NCBI RefSeq assembly: GCF_963675165.1
Contig: NC_087388.1
Location: 4,841,047 to 4,905,046 of the forward strand
Reading direction: 5' to 3'
Source: Halichondria panicea
Taxonomy: Eukaryota; Porifera; Demospongiae; Suberitida; Halichondriidae
Length of the DNA: 64,000 nt
Shown here: positions 22,387 through 36,000 of the stretch, in pieces
Layout: each line of letters opens with the position of its first letter
Numbering within the stretch: the stretch's first letter is position 1
Position numbers and translations under genes: made by a program
The notes under the pieces: model-generated
The model's input: only the letters and a program-made list of their open reading frames with translations
Databases searched by the model: none
Told to the model about the DNA's origin: nothing

Positions 22387-22719
22387 GACTGAAAACCACT
22401 CCCTTTCTCTTGAGAAAAAAGAGACTGGCAAGGTACCGTGTTGAAAGTTGTCCCGCTGGAATGGAATTAGCAAACTAGGTAATGCGTGGGTGCATATAAT
22501 TATTAACTTTAGCCTCGAAAACAGACCGCCAGTGATGTATTTATTCGAGACCGATAATACTTTGTGCAGTAATAATTATCGCGTGGGTGGTGGCACATGA
22601 CTATTTGTGACGTTTGCATTATTGTGGGAGTGTGAGATTTTTGACGTACTGGGACAACTCTCAACACGGCAGCTGGCCAGTGCCTTTCTCCCACAAGAGA
22701 AAGGGAGTGATTTCCAGTC
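22387..22719. mobile_element. 333-bp inverted-repeat element downstream of D
   Basis: Left end GACTGAAAACCACTCCCTTT, right end AAAGGGAGTGATTTCCAGTC. The arms continue inward (GTTGTCCC at about 22447, GGGACAAC at about 22650). No clear target duplication. Confidence 0.65.
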
Positions 22720-23529
22720 AAGTTGAAAAATTCCGCGTTATGATTTAACGATCGCAAATATTTTCGTGGTTGACTGTTCTGTGGTTATATTTAACAGTTT
22801 ACACTGAAGCAAGTCTGTCAAACAAGCATCAAGAGTGTTGACGGACAGAGCCTTGTAGTAACAGATGTATCTGAAGAGCTAGAGCACATCAACCATAAGT
22901 AATCTAGACGTGACGTTTTTTAAGACATTTTACTTACCTGCAGATATGCTAGTTCACACTTACTCACTTATAGTGTTTCGTAGGTATTAGTTGTGAGCTG
23001 GTATTTTAATTATGCGAATGGTCTTATAGTTGAAACATGACATAGATTTACGGTAGCACCTCGATATAATACCATGCAGCCATTTGGTTCGGCACGAATT
23101 GCTACCTATATAGTATTAGATTTACTGCACAGAAATCGCCATAAATGCCGCCACTTGCTATTCTGTATACTGGCTGCCCCAAACTAAGAACGTGGCTAGA
23201 AGCCTATGAAGCTGTTAGTTTTCGTCGCATTGCAACCGTTGAGCAGTTACAGCTGGAACAGACAGACAGACAGACACAGACACACACACAGACACACACA
23301 CACACACACAGGCGGCTTTACTGTATCCCTCGTGTGGCTAGGCCTCGAGGCGTAATAACATATACGAATGATTATTATAACATTGTCTCTGTACAAAATG
23401 ATGACTGAAGACTTTCTGATATTAATGGTATATAGGTGCCGGCCTTTTTGCTATAGTCAAGTGCCATGATTGTGTTTGATAAAGTGGAATCAGTGTTGCA
23501 TGCTTCTAAGAAGCAATACCGTATATCTT

Positions 23530-23894
23530 CTAATTTATCGGACAGCAAAAAATAATTATTTTGGAAATTGTCCGGGTATAATTGGAACAGATTTTTATAG
23601 AGCATGCAAAGTGTCCGGAACAATTAGAACAAGCAAGCAGCTGCATGCGAGCTATATAGCTAAGTTTAATAGAACAGTTTGCGACTGAATAGTTGCACTA
23701 GCTATCTAAAACTAGCTCTCAAAGCTATCTAACTGCAGCACTCTAAGTCTTACTTGCCGTCTATGAATGAAACTCAACTTTTCAAGTAATTGTCCGAACA
23801 AATTTAATATTAAAGCACTGGAGTGTCCGTTGTATTAGAAACGAAAATTGCCCAAAAGAGTGTCTGGGGTAATTAGAAGTGTCCGATAAATTAG
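23530..23894. mobile_element. 365-bp element with CTAATTTATCGGACA ends
   Basis: The left end CTAATTTATCGGACA is matched by TGTCCGATAAATTAG at the right end, and GTCCG-containing motifs recur inside. It interrupts the spacer duplication, which is continuous in the copies near 14240 and 16790. Confidence 0.7.
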
Positions 23895-23979
23895 TCGGTA
23901 ATACCATTATTTTATTGAAGATGTGTTATGCTATTATAATTATTGCTGTACATACACAATTATTGTTGTTTTCAAGTCT

Positions 23980-24009
23980 GTTAGCAGATATTCCGCCCAC
24001 TATTCTAAC
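23980..24009 (+). promoter_or_regulatory. Conserved upstream block, copy 4 (ahead of remnant C)
   Basis: GTTAGCAGATATTCC...TATTCTAAC. Now separated from the remnant coding region by a MITE and by the 1089-bp element. Confidence 0.35.
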
Positions 24010-24088
24010 ATGTTGAGCATACCGTGTAGCGGGAAATTTTTGCAAGTGCGCAGATGTTTGTTAAAATATTGGCTCGAGAGCGCCCATG

Positions 24089-25177
24089 TAGCCTCGACTC
24101 CAAGTGGGGGCCTGGTATTACTGTTGGCGCGTGGGTGGACAATTAATTTTTATTTACCGTATTTTATCTCATTGAACGTTAAAACAGTATTTTATCTTAT
24201 TGTGATAAAGAACAGAAAAAAGAAAAAGGAGAGGCTACCTCTCTGTATATACTGTAGACAGAGACAGCTAAGTAAAACATCAGCTCTGTAGATTTATTCA
24301 TTAACTTGAGGCTCGGATCGGATACACACTCAGGCGACAAGTTAATCTCATAAGAAATTAGTTAAACCTGTGGGTAAAAAATAAATGTGGATAAGTACAG
24401 TGGCTGTGACGTAACATAATGTGAGGACTACTTATTGATTTACACAATAGATTTACCATTGAAAGCACTATCCATTAATACACACTCAAGCAACAAGTCC
24501 GGATACACACTCAAGCAACAAGTCCCTCGGATTGTAAACACATTCAGGCCACAAAGTTCTCGGATCAGATACCACGTACTTACTCTGTGACCAATGTTTG
24601 GCAAATGTCACAACAATACTTCCTTCCAGAGAGAATGGCACTGAACGTCGAACAGACACACTAACACTTTGAAGATGGCTTCACTCAGAGAAACAAGAGG
24701 AGAAATCACCATCACAACACTTCTTTCATCACAACACTTCTTTCAGAGAGAGGTGCACTGGTCCTGTCAAGCTTCACATCAATCAAGAAAGGGAGTGTCT
24801 GGAAAGCAGATGGACTTAATTGCTCTGGGACTTTCCATAGCCGGTCGGTACGGTACCCACATAAACACCAGCGTACAGACACTTCAACGCCTCCAGCTGC
24901 TTGTCTTTCAAGACTAGACCTGGTTTTCCAACACAGGATAACGTGTACACGAGAGCAGAAGAGAAGCTAGCAGCCATTACACAACTTGGACTAGATTTCT
25001 TTTTTCAATGACATCATTATAAATGAAACGGATATCAATGTTTTACAACTAAATGCGGAATAAGAATACTGATAAATATACTACAATTTACGATTACCAA
25101 GATTCTTGGTAATTCTGGCGCATGCGTAAACAGTGTATACCAGGCCGCCTTTCTCAGTGGCCTGGAATCGAGGCTAT
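24089..25177. mobile_element. 1089-bp member of the TAGCCTCG hairpin family with 10-bp target duplication
   Basis: Left end TAGCCTCGACTCCA...GGCCTGGTAT. The right end inverted reads TAGCCTCGATTCCAGGCC...GGCGGCCTGGTATAC (TIR about 48 bp). AGCGCCCATG occurs directly on both sides (24079-24088 and 25178-25187), and joining the flanks gives a continuous CCGTATAGC-family MITE. The interior holds CGGATACACACTCA repeats (about 24317-24500) and no transposase ORF. A 9-10 bp duplication is typical of Mutator-like insertion; this assignment is inference. Confidence 0.82.
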
Positions 25178-25502
25178 AGCGCCCATGCTGCAGAACAAAT
25201 TTCCGCTGTTGTAATATATTATGTAAGAAACAATACAAGCTTGTATCATTACCGGTGCGTCAGAGTTTCTGCCAAATTAAATTGTTGCGTTAACTGCATT
25301 GCCCTCAAAAAATTAATGCTTTGCAAGATAATATCCCGCTATACAATGCGACGAAAACTAACAGCTTCATAGGCTTCTAGCCACAATCTCATAATTATAT
25401 TAGTTTGGGCAGCCAGTATACGGAATAGCAAGTGGCCGCATTTATGGCGATTTCTGTGCAGTAAATTTAATATGCATTCAGTTTAAACAAGCATAGCGAG
25501 TA

Positions 25503-25930
25503 ACAAGACATTCATAAATGAAGATAACAATACTGGATTGCCTGGAGTCTCCCTTACCTCACCTATCTCTTTCACAGCAAGTTCTTATTGCGAGGCAATG
25601 GATGAAGAAGTGGAAACAACTCCTAACTCATCTGTAGTTGTTCAGACAATGTTGTTAAGTCCCAGGTCACTGATGATGAGCATCACAGTACCGTCGAGCA
25701 GCTCAGATTCTGGTAAACGGTTGTTGGATGGTGCATATACGCTTGATTTTCATGGCATAGCTGATATAAAGATAAAACCAAAAGTTGCTGACATAGCATT
25801 TAGTCTAAAGCTCACTCGCAGAAGAGGATTTCGCACGTTACAATGCTTTTGTTTCCTAAAAGGGCTGACAAATTCTGGACAATTCTTAGATCATTGGTGA
25901 GCTTGTTGTTCTCTTTGTAGGCCTCGGGTT
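25503..25930 (+). pseudogene. Truncated remnant C of the membrane-protein family
   Basis: Matches the N-terminal third of gene A: ASNK, GLPGVS, SSYCEAMDEEV, LLDGAYTLDFHGIADIK, RRRGFRTLQ. The start codon is ATA in place of ATG (25503-25505). An internal deletion removes the IYAQ..CDNMP part, and a small deletion near 25842 shifts the frame, so the remaining ORF ends at 25900. Similarity continues to about 25930 at the nucleotide level and then stops abruptly before any complete membrane segment. Non-functional. Confidence 0.85.
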
Positions 25931-27078
25931 ATATAAGTCAGGGTATGTGTGTATAAGTCAATGAACTTATGCATAAGTGGATAATAATTTATTTGTATTT
26001 TGACACACAAACGGTACCCATAGGCAATGCAATAAAATATGGCACAATTATTATAATTATGTATACCGTATTACTAGAATGTTTTGCGAGCATCAAACAT
26101 TTTCGAGGGTTGATCAATTCGTTTAAATCTGCAAAACCTAATTAATGATTACTAGTAAATACACATGATCCTTTTCCAGAACGTAATAGATCTAGTTAGA
26201 TCGCAAAGGGAAAATTTAATCTGCTGATTTGGCTCATTCGCAAAGGTTTTTCACCAGCAAAATATTCTTGAATGAGCAAAAAGCAGAAATTCTAACTTAA
26301 AAATAAATTGAACTAGAATATTGTACAGAGCCAACATGAAACCCTGTGCAGAATGTCCAGGAGATGGCTGTACTTGGAGCAAATGATTAGCAATAAACTT
26401 ACTCACTCACTCACTTACTTATACTTATACTTACGTCTTAGTCAGTCAGACAAAGTGTGGAAATAGTGCAATTTTTAAAATGACAATATTAATTCATTAA
26501 AATGTTCATGGATAATAAAATGAGAGATATAAACAGAGAAAAGGCTAAATAAACTAGTCTATCTGTCCATCCACTTTCTTGATGTGGCCTTTCCCTGCAG
26601 AGATAGAACAGTTTGAACATGAGTCAAAATAAATGAAATGTTGCTAAACACGGGCAAACCCACTGCCAATCCTATATATAAAACCTACTGCTTTTAATAA
26701 TACATTGCATGGCAGAATGTAGCTGTGAGAAAGTCAATCGGCAGCGGAGCCATGCCATAGTAGATGAGTACGAGTACTCCCATTTGTCAACAAGGCGCGG
26801 CTAGCCTTTGTGGCTTCCGTGGCATATAAGGACCCAGTGGCAAACATTGCATGTGCATAGGTTACGATAATACTGCATGTGTATACAATCATGCATGTAT
26901 GATGCTAATAAAGATTAAAGCAGCTGGTTATAATTATATACACACTATATCATAATTATTGTATACAGGGAACAACAATTCAATCTTTAACCTCATGAAC
27001 TAAAGGCTATAATTATAGCAATATTATATTATTGTCTGTTGCAGTAAATTCTTTGTACATGCATTCTGTTTTTGAATG
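25931..27078. other. Intergenic region between remnant C and the receptor kinase 3' end
   Basis: No coding sequence seen. It includes an inverted-repeat element at about 26071-26270 (TTACTAGAATGTTTTG / CAAAATATTCT) related to the one in the receptor intron at 32751-32912. The rest is AT-rich. Confidence 0.55.
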
Positions 27079-30000
27079 CTATAGAGGGTGGCCTGGTGAG
27101 CCTTCTACATAGCGATTAGTGTCTTCAGTGGGTGTGGGTACATTGTCACATTCTGTAGTAAAGGGAATATAAACTAACAACATTTTTTCATACATGCACT
27201 AAGTATAGATAGGCACAATAATAATTATGATATTTGTAGCTATATAGTAGCGTACTAGTTTTTAGCTATATACACTTACTAAGCTGCTCCGCTTCTTGAA
27301 TGGTATTCAGTAACACCATACCAAACTCAGTGTAGCCAGAAATGGATGTCAGTAGCCTCTCCACAATGGCTGACAATTGTGAGAAAGTTGGCCTCTCCTC
27401 TGGATCCTCCCTCCAACACTGAGACATCAGTTCCGAACTGTGTGAGGATAATGGCCGGGGAAATGTGTACAGTCAATTCACTCAATCAAATGACATGCAG
27501 CCCTAGCTCTTCTACCCAGATTTCCAGATGCTTTCAAAGTATATGATGATCCACAGGGGAGGGTCACACATAGGCAATATTGCCTTATACAAAGGTGTGG
27601 CTTGCTTGATAACAAAACTCACTGCATACAATATATATACTGAACTCAGAGTGTATACTCACATCTCGGTGGCACAGGCTGCAGTGAGAGGTCTCTCTAG
27701 TCTCCGCCCTTCTCCCAGCAGCTGGATGAGGGAGTGTGGGTCCACCGCAGGGTAAGGGGTCTCTCCTCCACTGAAGATCTCCCACACAGTCACACCATAC
27801 GACCACTGGGCATATGGACAATTAATAATTCTGGGGATCATTATCATCTATAGAGGCCTATATACCATGTATAATCATACTGACTACTGACTCACCACAT
27901 CAGTTTTCTCTGTGAAGATGGCATCGTTGAGACTCTCCAAGGCCATCCATTTGTAGGGAAGCTTCACATTGGCTCGGTCGTTCTGTCTGAAGTAGCCACT
28001 AGCATAGACGTCCTCAGCCAGACCAAAGTCCCCCACCTTGATACTCCCTCCCGAGTCCAGCCTATAAGAATGTACAAGATGACAATCACACTAAAACAAT
28101 TATGATAATTTATATCTTTCTGTACAACAGTCCGCATGCAGTTTGTCAAGTCAATACATATAATTAGAGTGATGCTGTTACAAGCCTTTGCAATAGTTAT
28201 CTGATAATCATATATAATTATACTTGTAATTATACCCCGTGCGCTTGATAGAGTGTGAAATGGCTGATGAGAAACAAGGAGTTTAAGTATTTTGCTTGTT
28301 TCTCTGCATGCATGTACACACTGCATACAATCGATGGTTCACTCACATACAGTTTCTTGCTGCAAGGTCGCGATGGACAAAATTCTGCTCGGCCAAGTAG
28401 GCCATTCCCAGTGCTATCTGATGGCACATCTTTAGTAGCAGTTTCCTCACTTCCAGAATCTGTAGAAAATGGCAAGAGCTTCCTCACACAATGTTGGTAA
28501 GCTCACTACCATGTCCTATAATGAGACTATCCCCATAACGCTCAAATGAATACTAGCTATTGATCACTTGCTCATTTCTCAAGTATCAGTTTTACAGTTG
28601 TGTAGTGCACCTTGAACGCATGTAAAGTCTATTTGTGTTGAGTTCGACCTTCATAAAGTTGTCATAACTTTGCTATACTTCACTGAAATTCAGGAGTTTT
28701 ATATACGGTAACCATTGGATTCCTTGTTAAAAAGCACTTCTATATATATCTATATGCTGGAGAGCTGGAGAGCTTCAACCACTTAAAAGTTAGTATTTTC
28801 CATGTAGAAGTCCCAAGCATATATACAGTCCACCACATGCAGTCATAAAAAAATAAAGCCATAATTTACCACATAACTTCCGGGGGCCGAACTCAACGCA
28901 AATAGACTTTAGACACTAGTTGATAAGATCTACATGCGAAGTACATGCACATGCATGGGAAGTGGGAAGTACAATGGAAAAGTGCCTTACTATGGGATTT
29001 AGTATACCTGCAACTTACTTAGTATACCTATCTATTGTAGTCAAGCATCGAGGCAAGGTTTGCTCATGCGCACTAGTATCTAAATCCCATAGATACCTCC
29101 GAAACAGTGTCTATTGACTATAGCTATTATACAGAACATGTGTATATTATGTACTAGTAGTATGTACTAGTACAGTATGTTATTAGCACACCTTGATGAT
29201 AGTACATGCAGTGTGATCTACGAACTGTTATGGTCAAGGGAGAAAAATAATGTTAAATTGGGGGAGATCTTAGGGAGCTGGTTAAGCTGTCAAAGAATAA
29301 ATTGGGTAACTAATCCTGACCACGGTAGAGTGTAGTGTGCACCTTTAACCTCCCTCATAACTACACACACTATATAATCAACCCCACCCATCTTTTTGTT
29401 GCATATAAACAATTTAGGTTCATAATAATAACTTAGCTATGCGTACTTTACTTCCATACCTAGATACTGAGATATACTTTAGTTCAACTAGCTATACCCA
29501 CCTGATCAATCTCACAGTCATCGTCCAACTCAAGGCTGCTCCTCTCTCTCTTGAGATATCCAATGAGGCTCCCGTTGGCCATATATGGCATCACCATAGC
29601 AATGCCGGGGCCAGCATCGAGACACACCCCTATCAGGAACATGACGTGAGGATGGTCAAAGTCTTGCATCTTATTCACCTCACACACCATGCTCTGAACA
29701 TCCGACAGCGAAAACAGACCTGTATAATTATAGGGCAGACAATGACATGAAGAACTGAGGTTATAATTGTATATTTGTACCTTTTAGAGTCTTCACGGCC
29801 ACCCCTTGAATAGGTACATTGTTCCAGTCTGTCAGGACGCCCTTGTACACAATGCCAAATTCACCTGTACAGTAGTAGTGACAGCCTATAATTATTTGCA
29901 CATTTTTCTTTTACCTTGTCCTATTGCAGTACTGGAGAGCTTCAATATGGAGGCTGGTATTTTGATTGAGTCTGGGATGGACTCAGCAATCTCATCGAGC

Positions 30001-33000
30001 TCCGATTCTGTGGGTCAGTGAATATTCGGTGCAAGCTATAATATAAAACTAAACTTACTAACAAGTGCAGTATTACCATCCATAGGAAATATGTCCTCCC
30101 GTGTTCTCCTGTAACAATGAATAAGATGATTGAACAGCTATAGAATAGACTATAATTATTACGTATTAGCCACGATTTCCATTATCTGTTCATGCATAGC
30201 AATTGACACGATCTTCTTTCGAGAGTTCAGATAGAAACGAACAAAAATGATCAGCATTACACACACAATCATCACAATAACCCCCAAAACAGTCGGGATG
30301 ATGATCTCCAGTTGAACTGCAGTCACAGGACTTGTGTAGGTCAGTTGCTGGTCCAATACTTGAGAGATGTTGCGCCCAACGTTCACCTGGAGGGACAGTA
30401 ACACAATTTAGCTATTGTATATACAGTTCAATAATCACTTGAATTATGGCTGGGTTTTCCCCTCCTGGGGGATCCAAGGGGGCAGTACAGAATATAACAC
30501 TCCCTCTAACACTTGAATTACTGAGTGTCTTGGTACACTCCTCCCCTCCCACGATCACTCCTATCTCACTGGTTTCCACTGAGTCAAGATTATCACCCTG
30601 GATACACACACGGTAACAGTATAGGGTCAGTGTACTAGCTAATAATACATACCACAATGCGTATGAGCGTCTCTGTGCCACTGGTGACCTCTTGAGAACT
30701 ATTTAGTCTAAAATTAGAGGGATCTGATTGGACGCTGATAGGGAAGCGTGCTTGTGTAATGAGTGGGACATCATCAAACAGTAGGGCATAGTCCAATGGG
30801 GTCAGTGAGGTTGTTGTCAGACTAGGAGTCAAGCATGTGATGGTGGTATTGTCCACAACACTGCAGTTGCTCCTCTGTAGGGGAGGGACAGTGCATCATG
30901 TACAGTATAATATTGTTGAGGAAAGAATCTTGAATGAAAGCACCGTGGGTGCTGATGCCTCGTGGAGGTGCCACAGCTACATAAAGCTATACTAACTACT
31001 AGTTAGCTTTTATACACACATTGATTATAATTATCATTTTGCTGCATGCATGCAGAATCAAGATCATGCACTCAGGGAAACTAAAGGAGTGGGTAATGAT
31101 CGACGATGATTGTTATTAAAACGATCAATGCCAAACGTTCGAGTCTAAAATTAATGGGTGCGGTAAGTCAGCAGAGCCTTGCAGCTTTCTTCTCACTCTT
31201 GCAGCTACCAATAGCTAGCGTTCTAGTGCAGAACTAACTAGTAGCAACACTCAGTGAACAAGTTTTGCTACAGAATCTTCTGAAAAGGCTGCAATGGCAT
31301 TCCAAATAAGCAAAACTTTATTTTGCAAATCCACGAATACAAATCCAAGAAAACATGACTAGAAGCCTATAGAAACTCTCACTTGCACTTCATTGATCCT
31401 TGCTTGAGCAGCTGTAAAAGTCTACACACACAGACACACACACACACAGACACACAAACACACTAGATCTACCGTATACCTCGCCTGCGCATGTACACCG
31501 AGGCATAATAAGCTACAAGTACAAGTAGCTGCAATTAAGAATTTGTAACCATCTAAAATTACTCGCTATAGGGTAGCTTACCAGGGGAGCCAACATTGGC
31601 TGATGGTAGACTTCCAAAACAATCAGTTGTACAACGTCCAAATTCACTCCAGTAAATGTCAGTGTGATGCCTCCACTAGGAATGGTGTTGCTAGGAAACA
31701 CGACAGTCACATTAGGGTTGTTACGATAACTAAAGACCACTCCTGGATTGCTGACTCTGGCAGCATCAATGGACACTACCACCAATGCAGCGGAGGTGAG
31801 GTTTGATGCTGAGGTCCTGCAATGAATCTCTTGAGACTGGATAGACCTGCTGGGAAAAGTTTGAGCCTTGTCAATAGCTACTTAATCATCACTCACGATA
31901 CGTTGCAGACGTAGTTTGACCCACTAATCTCCAGAGAGACTCTAGTGTCCTCCTGATTACCCACGTCCAGTGCAGTCCCTATCACAACTACTGCAGTTCC
32001 CCCATCCATAGATCCAAGGGTTGGAGTCACACTGCTGACAGTAGGTTCCACTGCAGTGAAGGAGCCAACATTTACAATGGCTACTCTAGAGTTAATGGTC
32101 AGAGAGAAGTCTTTGGGCCCTCCAATTGAAAATATGGTAGTCTCACAGACAAACTGGTTCCATGGTATGTAACCAGTGATGAGGGGAGTGCAAGCCACGC
32201 CTCCTAATGTAAGAGTGGAGGTCTGAACGTCGACAAAAGTTCCTCCGAAGTCAGTGCCCATCACAGTGATTGCTGTACCACCCTCAACTGGTCCTGTGGA
32301 GGTCAGGATTATATATAGAGTGACCTGCATGCAGTTTTTTTTTATATCCTCATAATAATAGTGAGTTGTGAGTTAGCATACTAGCATGCTCATAAAACAT
32401 AATACCCAGTTTAAAAGGCTTAGTGATGCAAATATTGAATACACAACATGTTGACAATCACAGTATGTACGTAGAAATGATCTATATGCTCACTGCATTC
32501 TTACCCGACATTGGAGTGAATGAGTTGATGACAGGGGGAGGAGGAGTGTTCTCCTCAGTAATGAAAGTATTGGAGCACTCTTGCATCACCTCACAACTAC
32601 CCCCACACCACCCACATGCGAACTCTGACCCCATTCTGACCGCAACACATTCCGAATATTCACTGGCCATGTCACGACAATCATACAACGTCACTGCATG
32701 TGTATGGGTGCAGAGTGAACTAGTAGATTATCTAGACGACTATAGTGTTACTAGAATGTTTTGATGGATCCGAACTTTGCGAGGGTTGATCAAATCGCTA
32801 CGCAAAACCTATTAGTAAATACACACAATCTTTGCCAGAACGCAATAGTTAGATAGCAAGGATTTTCTGCTAATTTCATTCGCAAAAGTTTTTCACCAAC
32901 AAAATATTCTAGTAATAAGATATCTAGAAGCATATATCCAAACTCTCCAAATAATTGCGGTTGACAGATATAATGGTACCTGAGAATTGTTGCATGGTGT

Positions 33001-36000
33001 TGGTGTTGCTCAGTGTGTGGTTGATGTCATTCCCCGTCCAGGTTACCATAACAACCACAGTGACACTTCTAACACCAGGGGAAAGTGTGAGCTGTAAACG
33101 AAATCGTCAGTATGTACAATTAGTACCAATTATGCTTGCTATTATTTAATAGGGAATGTGTTTACAAGTACCTATGCTTGATCAGGAGCCGCAGCTATAC
33201 TATTTGCTGGATTAGGAGGCTACAACAAGAGAGGCCACTGTTCAAGAGCCACGTTTATTAACTCCAGATAATTTAGTTTGTCATCAAAAGTTGTTTTCAC
33301 CTGCATAAACTTGAACTCTGTCATGAGAAAGTTTTTATGAAGCACTGACAAGCTGCTACTTGAAGCTACGTACATGTACATAGCTTACGTAGCTAGCTGC
33401 TAGTATTATTTTTTTTGGCTGCCACGTGCAGAAATCCTACAGTCAAAGTTCACTGAGGCTACTATTTGAGAGCGGCTATATACTAAAACATTTTACTAGC
33501 AAGGGAGGCTACTATTTGAGTGCGGCCTTTATACAAGAGCGGCCTCTGATCGAGCATATACGGTACTTGCTGTGTGCATTATTCTACGTATATATACGAG
33601 GAATACTGACTGTGTCTGCTAACTCAGTGTTACGGATATTGCAATGCAACAAAAACAACTATAATTATATATAGCCATGCTCTTCTAGTTTGATGCCAGA
33701 AGCATTCATCAGCCCCATAATTATTGTGTGACTTCTATAATTGTATACTCTTGCTCTAATTTTGTTTCAACTTAATTGAAAATGGACATTTATTTCGTAC
33801 GCATTATGCAAACTCACTGTCCTATTCTATACACTGTAAATTTTGGAGCGAAGCAAAACATGCCGAGGCGCATTAGCACATGTACAGCGGAACTTGCAAC
33901 ATTTAATTATGTGCAAGTATTTATTGTGACAAACAGTACAAGCGATCCTCTTCATTCCACTGGATAATTCAATCAGTGTATAGCCGCATGAAGAATACTG
34001 ACTCTGTCTGTGTCTGTCCTAGCTAACTGTTACGAATATTGCAATGCCTAAGCTTCTAGCCATGTTCTCTTAGTTTTATGCAAGAAAGATGCAGCAGTCA
34101 TTGTGAGACTTGAGCTCCTCTTCCATAACACTGTATTACTTTACTAATTATTTCAATGACAAAAATAATTTCGTACACATTATACAGTCCTAGTTATTCT
34201 ACATACTCTATAAAATTCTGGAGCGAAGCAAAATGCCGAGGCGCATTAGCACATGTACAGCGGAACTTGCAACATTCATGTGCATGTTAATCAGGCACGT
34301 AATTGTGTTCAAGTATCTATTGTGACAAACAGTACAAGCGATCCTCTTCATTCCATTGGATAATTCAATCACATAAGCCAACTATCACAAAAATAGTAAA
34401 ATACTCACTTGCCCACTACTCACTGTACACAAGATGGAGCTCTCGTTCTCATACTGAGCTGTCAGACTAACTCCATTCATAAGACAATAGTACTCAAAGC
34501 CATCAGTCTAATGGAGAGGGAAACTATGGAATAATCAGATACTTGTGTCATGTGACTCACGGCGGGTATGAGGTTCCTGGTGGTCAGTCGAAAGTCCTGG
34601 GCCACCCTTACTGGTTGAGTGTACCCACCAGAGGGGGATGTGTCCAACAGGGGGCACACAGTAGTGAAGTTGTTGCCTCCAGACACCTGTACAGAGGATG
34701 TATAGAGTCACAGATCACATGACCTCACCTGTAGGAAGTGAGATACATTCTTGCAAGAAGCTGATGTTCCTCTGCACTGCTTGTTGAGGTTACACCATCC
34801 ACACAGACTATTCAGCCCAAGGCAATCCTTACAGCTGCATGTACACAATGGGTTATAATTATCATAAAGACATAATTATTGTATTCTCTCTATATAGACA
34901 ATGTTTTTGATTTGAGAACATAACTTTTATAGTCTGGCAAACATAACTATTTTTGACTAGCCTTGTCCCCAGGCTGAGTTAAAGCTGGAACCTATCTACC
35001 TGGACATAATTTTAGATGGCATACTTTCTTTGTCATTTCTCTAGCTGTATTTTCAGTGAAGTATACACGTTACAATGTTACTACTACGCAAATTACTATC
35101 GCTATAGACACACCCAGATACAATCTATCCCAGGCCTATTTGTTCGCCCATCCGATATAAAAGGACTAGCTACTCACATAAAATGATTTGTGAAAGTTGT
35201 ATTTATCTAGAAAACTAAACTTGTCCTGAATGATATATACCTTTCTACTTCTGAGCACTTGGAGCCCACAGTAGCAGCAGTAAAACAGCTGGCATTGTCC
35301 TGTGACCATCTAATGGAGAGATGAGTTTTCTGACACTGTGAACGACGAGAGCACTTGTTCTCCACTATACACCACCCACACAGTGGGCAGGGGTCATTGG
35401 TACAACTGGTACAGTTTATATGCTGGGAACACTGCTCTATGAATACTTGGAACACCTTCAGAGGGGGGAGTCCGGGGTTGATATAGGGTATAGAACATAC
35501 AAGCATTAACTCACAGAGTTTTGAGTGGTTGCTGTGATGTAGTTCAGTCCCTCTTTCCATGACAAATGATACACACCAGGTGTCACTGGAAGATTGTAGA
35601 AATAACTATTAGCATCCAGGATAGATGTACCACTGACATCATACTGTGAAAAAACAATGCCATTATTTACATGCACACTAACTGACTCAACCATCCAGCA
35701 CTTACTCCTAGTATTCTATTATCATTGTACATTGCAACAAACACAAAGGAAAACTGCTCCAGCTTCACAGCTACTGAAGCAACGGGCACAAGACTGTTTC
35801 CGAAGTAGATACGAAGTGGTGCTATTAGGTCAATGTCATCATTTGGAAGGATAAGGCCAACTGGACTGGTTGTGTCACATCTGTCCATAGTTATCTGGAA
35901 AATGAAATGTATATTATATATTATGACTGTGCATGTGAATTACTATAATAATATAACGCCAGTATATGGCATTCAAACCTGAGGCTGAGGCAGAGTATCG

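Larger units (their letters stand above)
23080..25470. repeat. Inverted duplicate arms around a 2.1 kb interval
   Basis: The left arm contains TTTACTGCACAGAAATCGCC, GCCGCCACTTGCTATTC, GGCTGCCCCAAACTA and AGCCTATGAAGCTGTTAG. The right arm contains the reverse complements in reverse order, ending GGCGATTTCTGTGCAGTAAA. The outer part also resembles the interior of the MITE at 39076-39509. Confidence 0.7.
22720..25502. other. Spacer between D and remnant C: stacked repeats
   Basis: No gene supported. It contains inverted copies of one segment (about 23080-23240 and 25344-25470), a CA microsatellite (about 23277-23311), part of the spacer duplication (about 23425-24060), a transposon inside it (23530-23894), the fourth upstream block, and a CCGTATAGC-family MITE interrupted by the 1089-bp element at 24089-25177. 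Confidence 0.55.

Noticed and set aside
23145-23408. 87-codon ORF with Gln/Thr/His repeats
   Set aside because: Reads through a CA microsatellite in a dispersed repeat.
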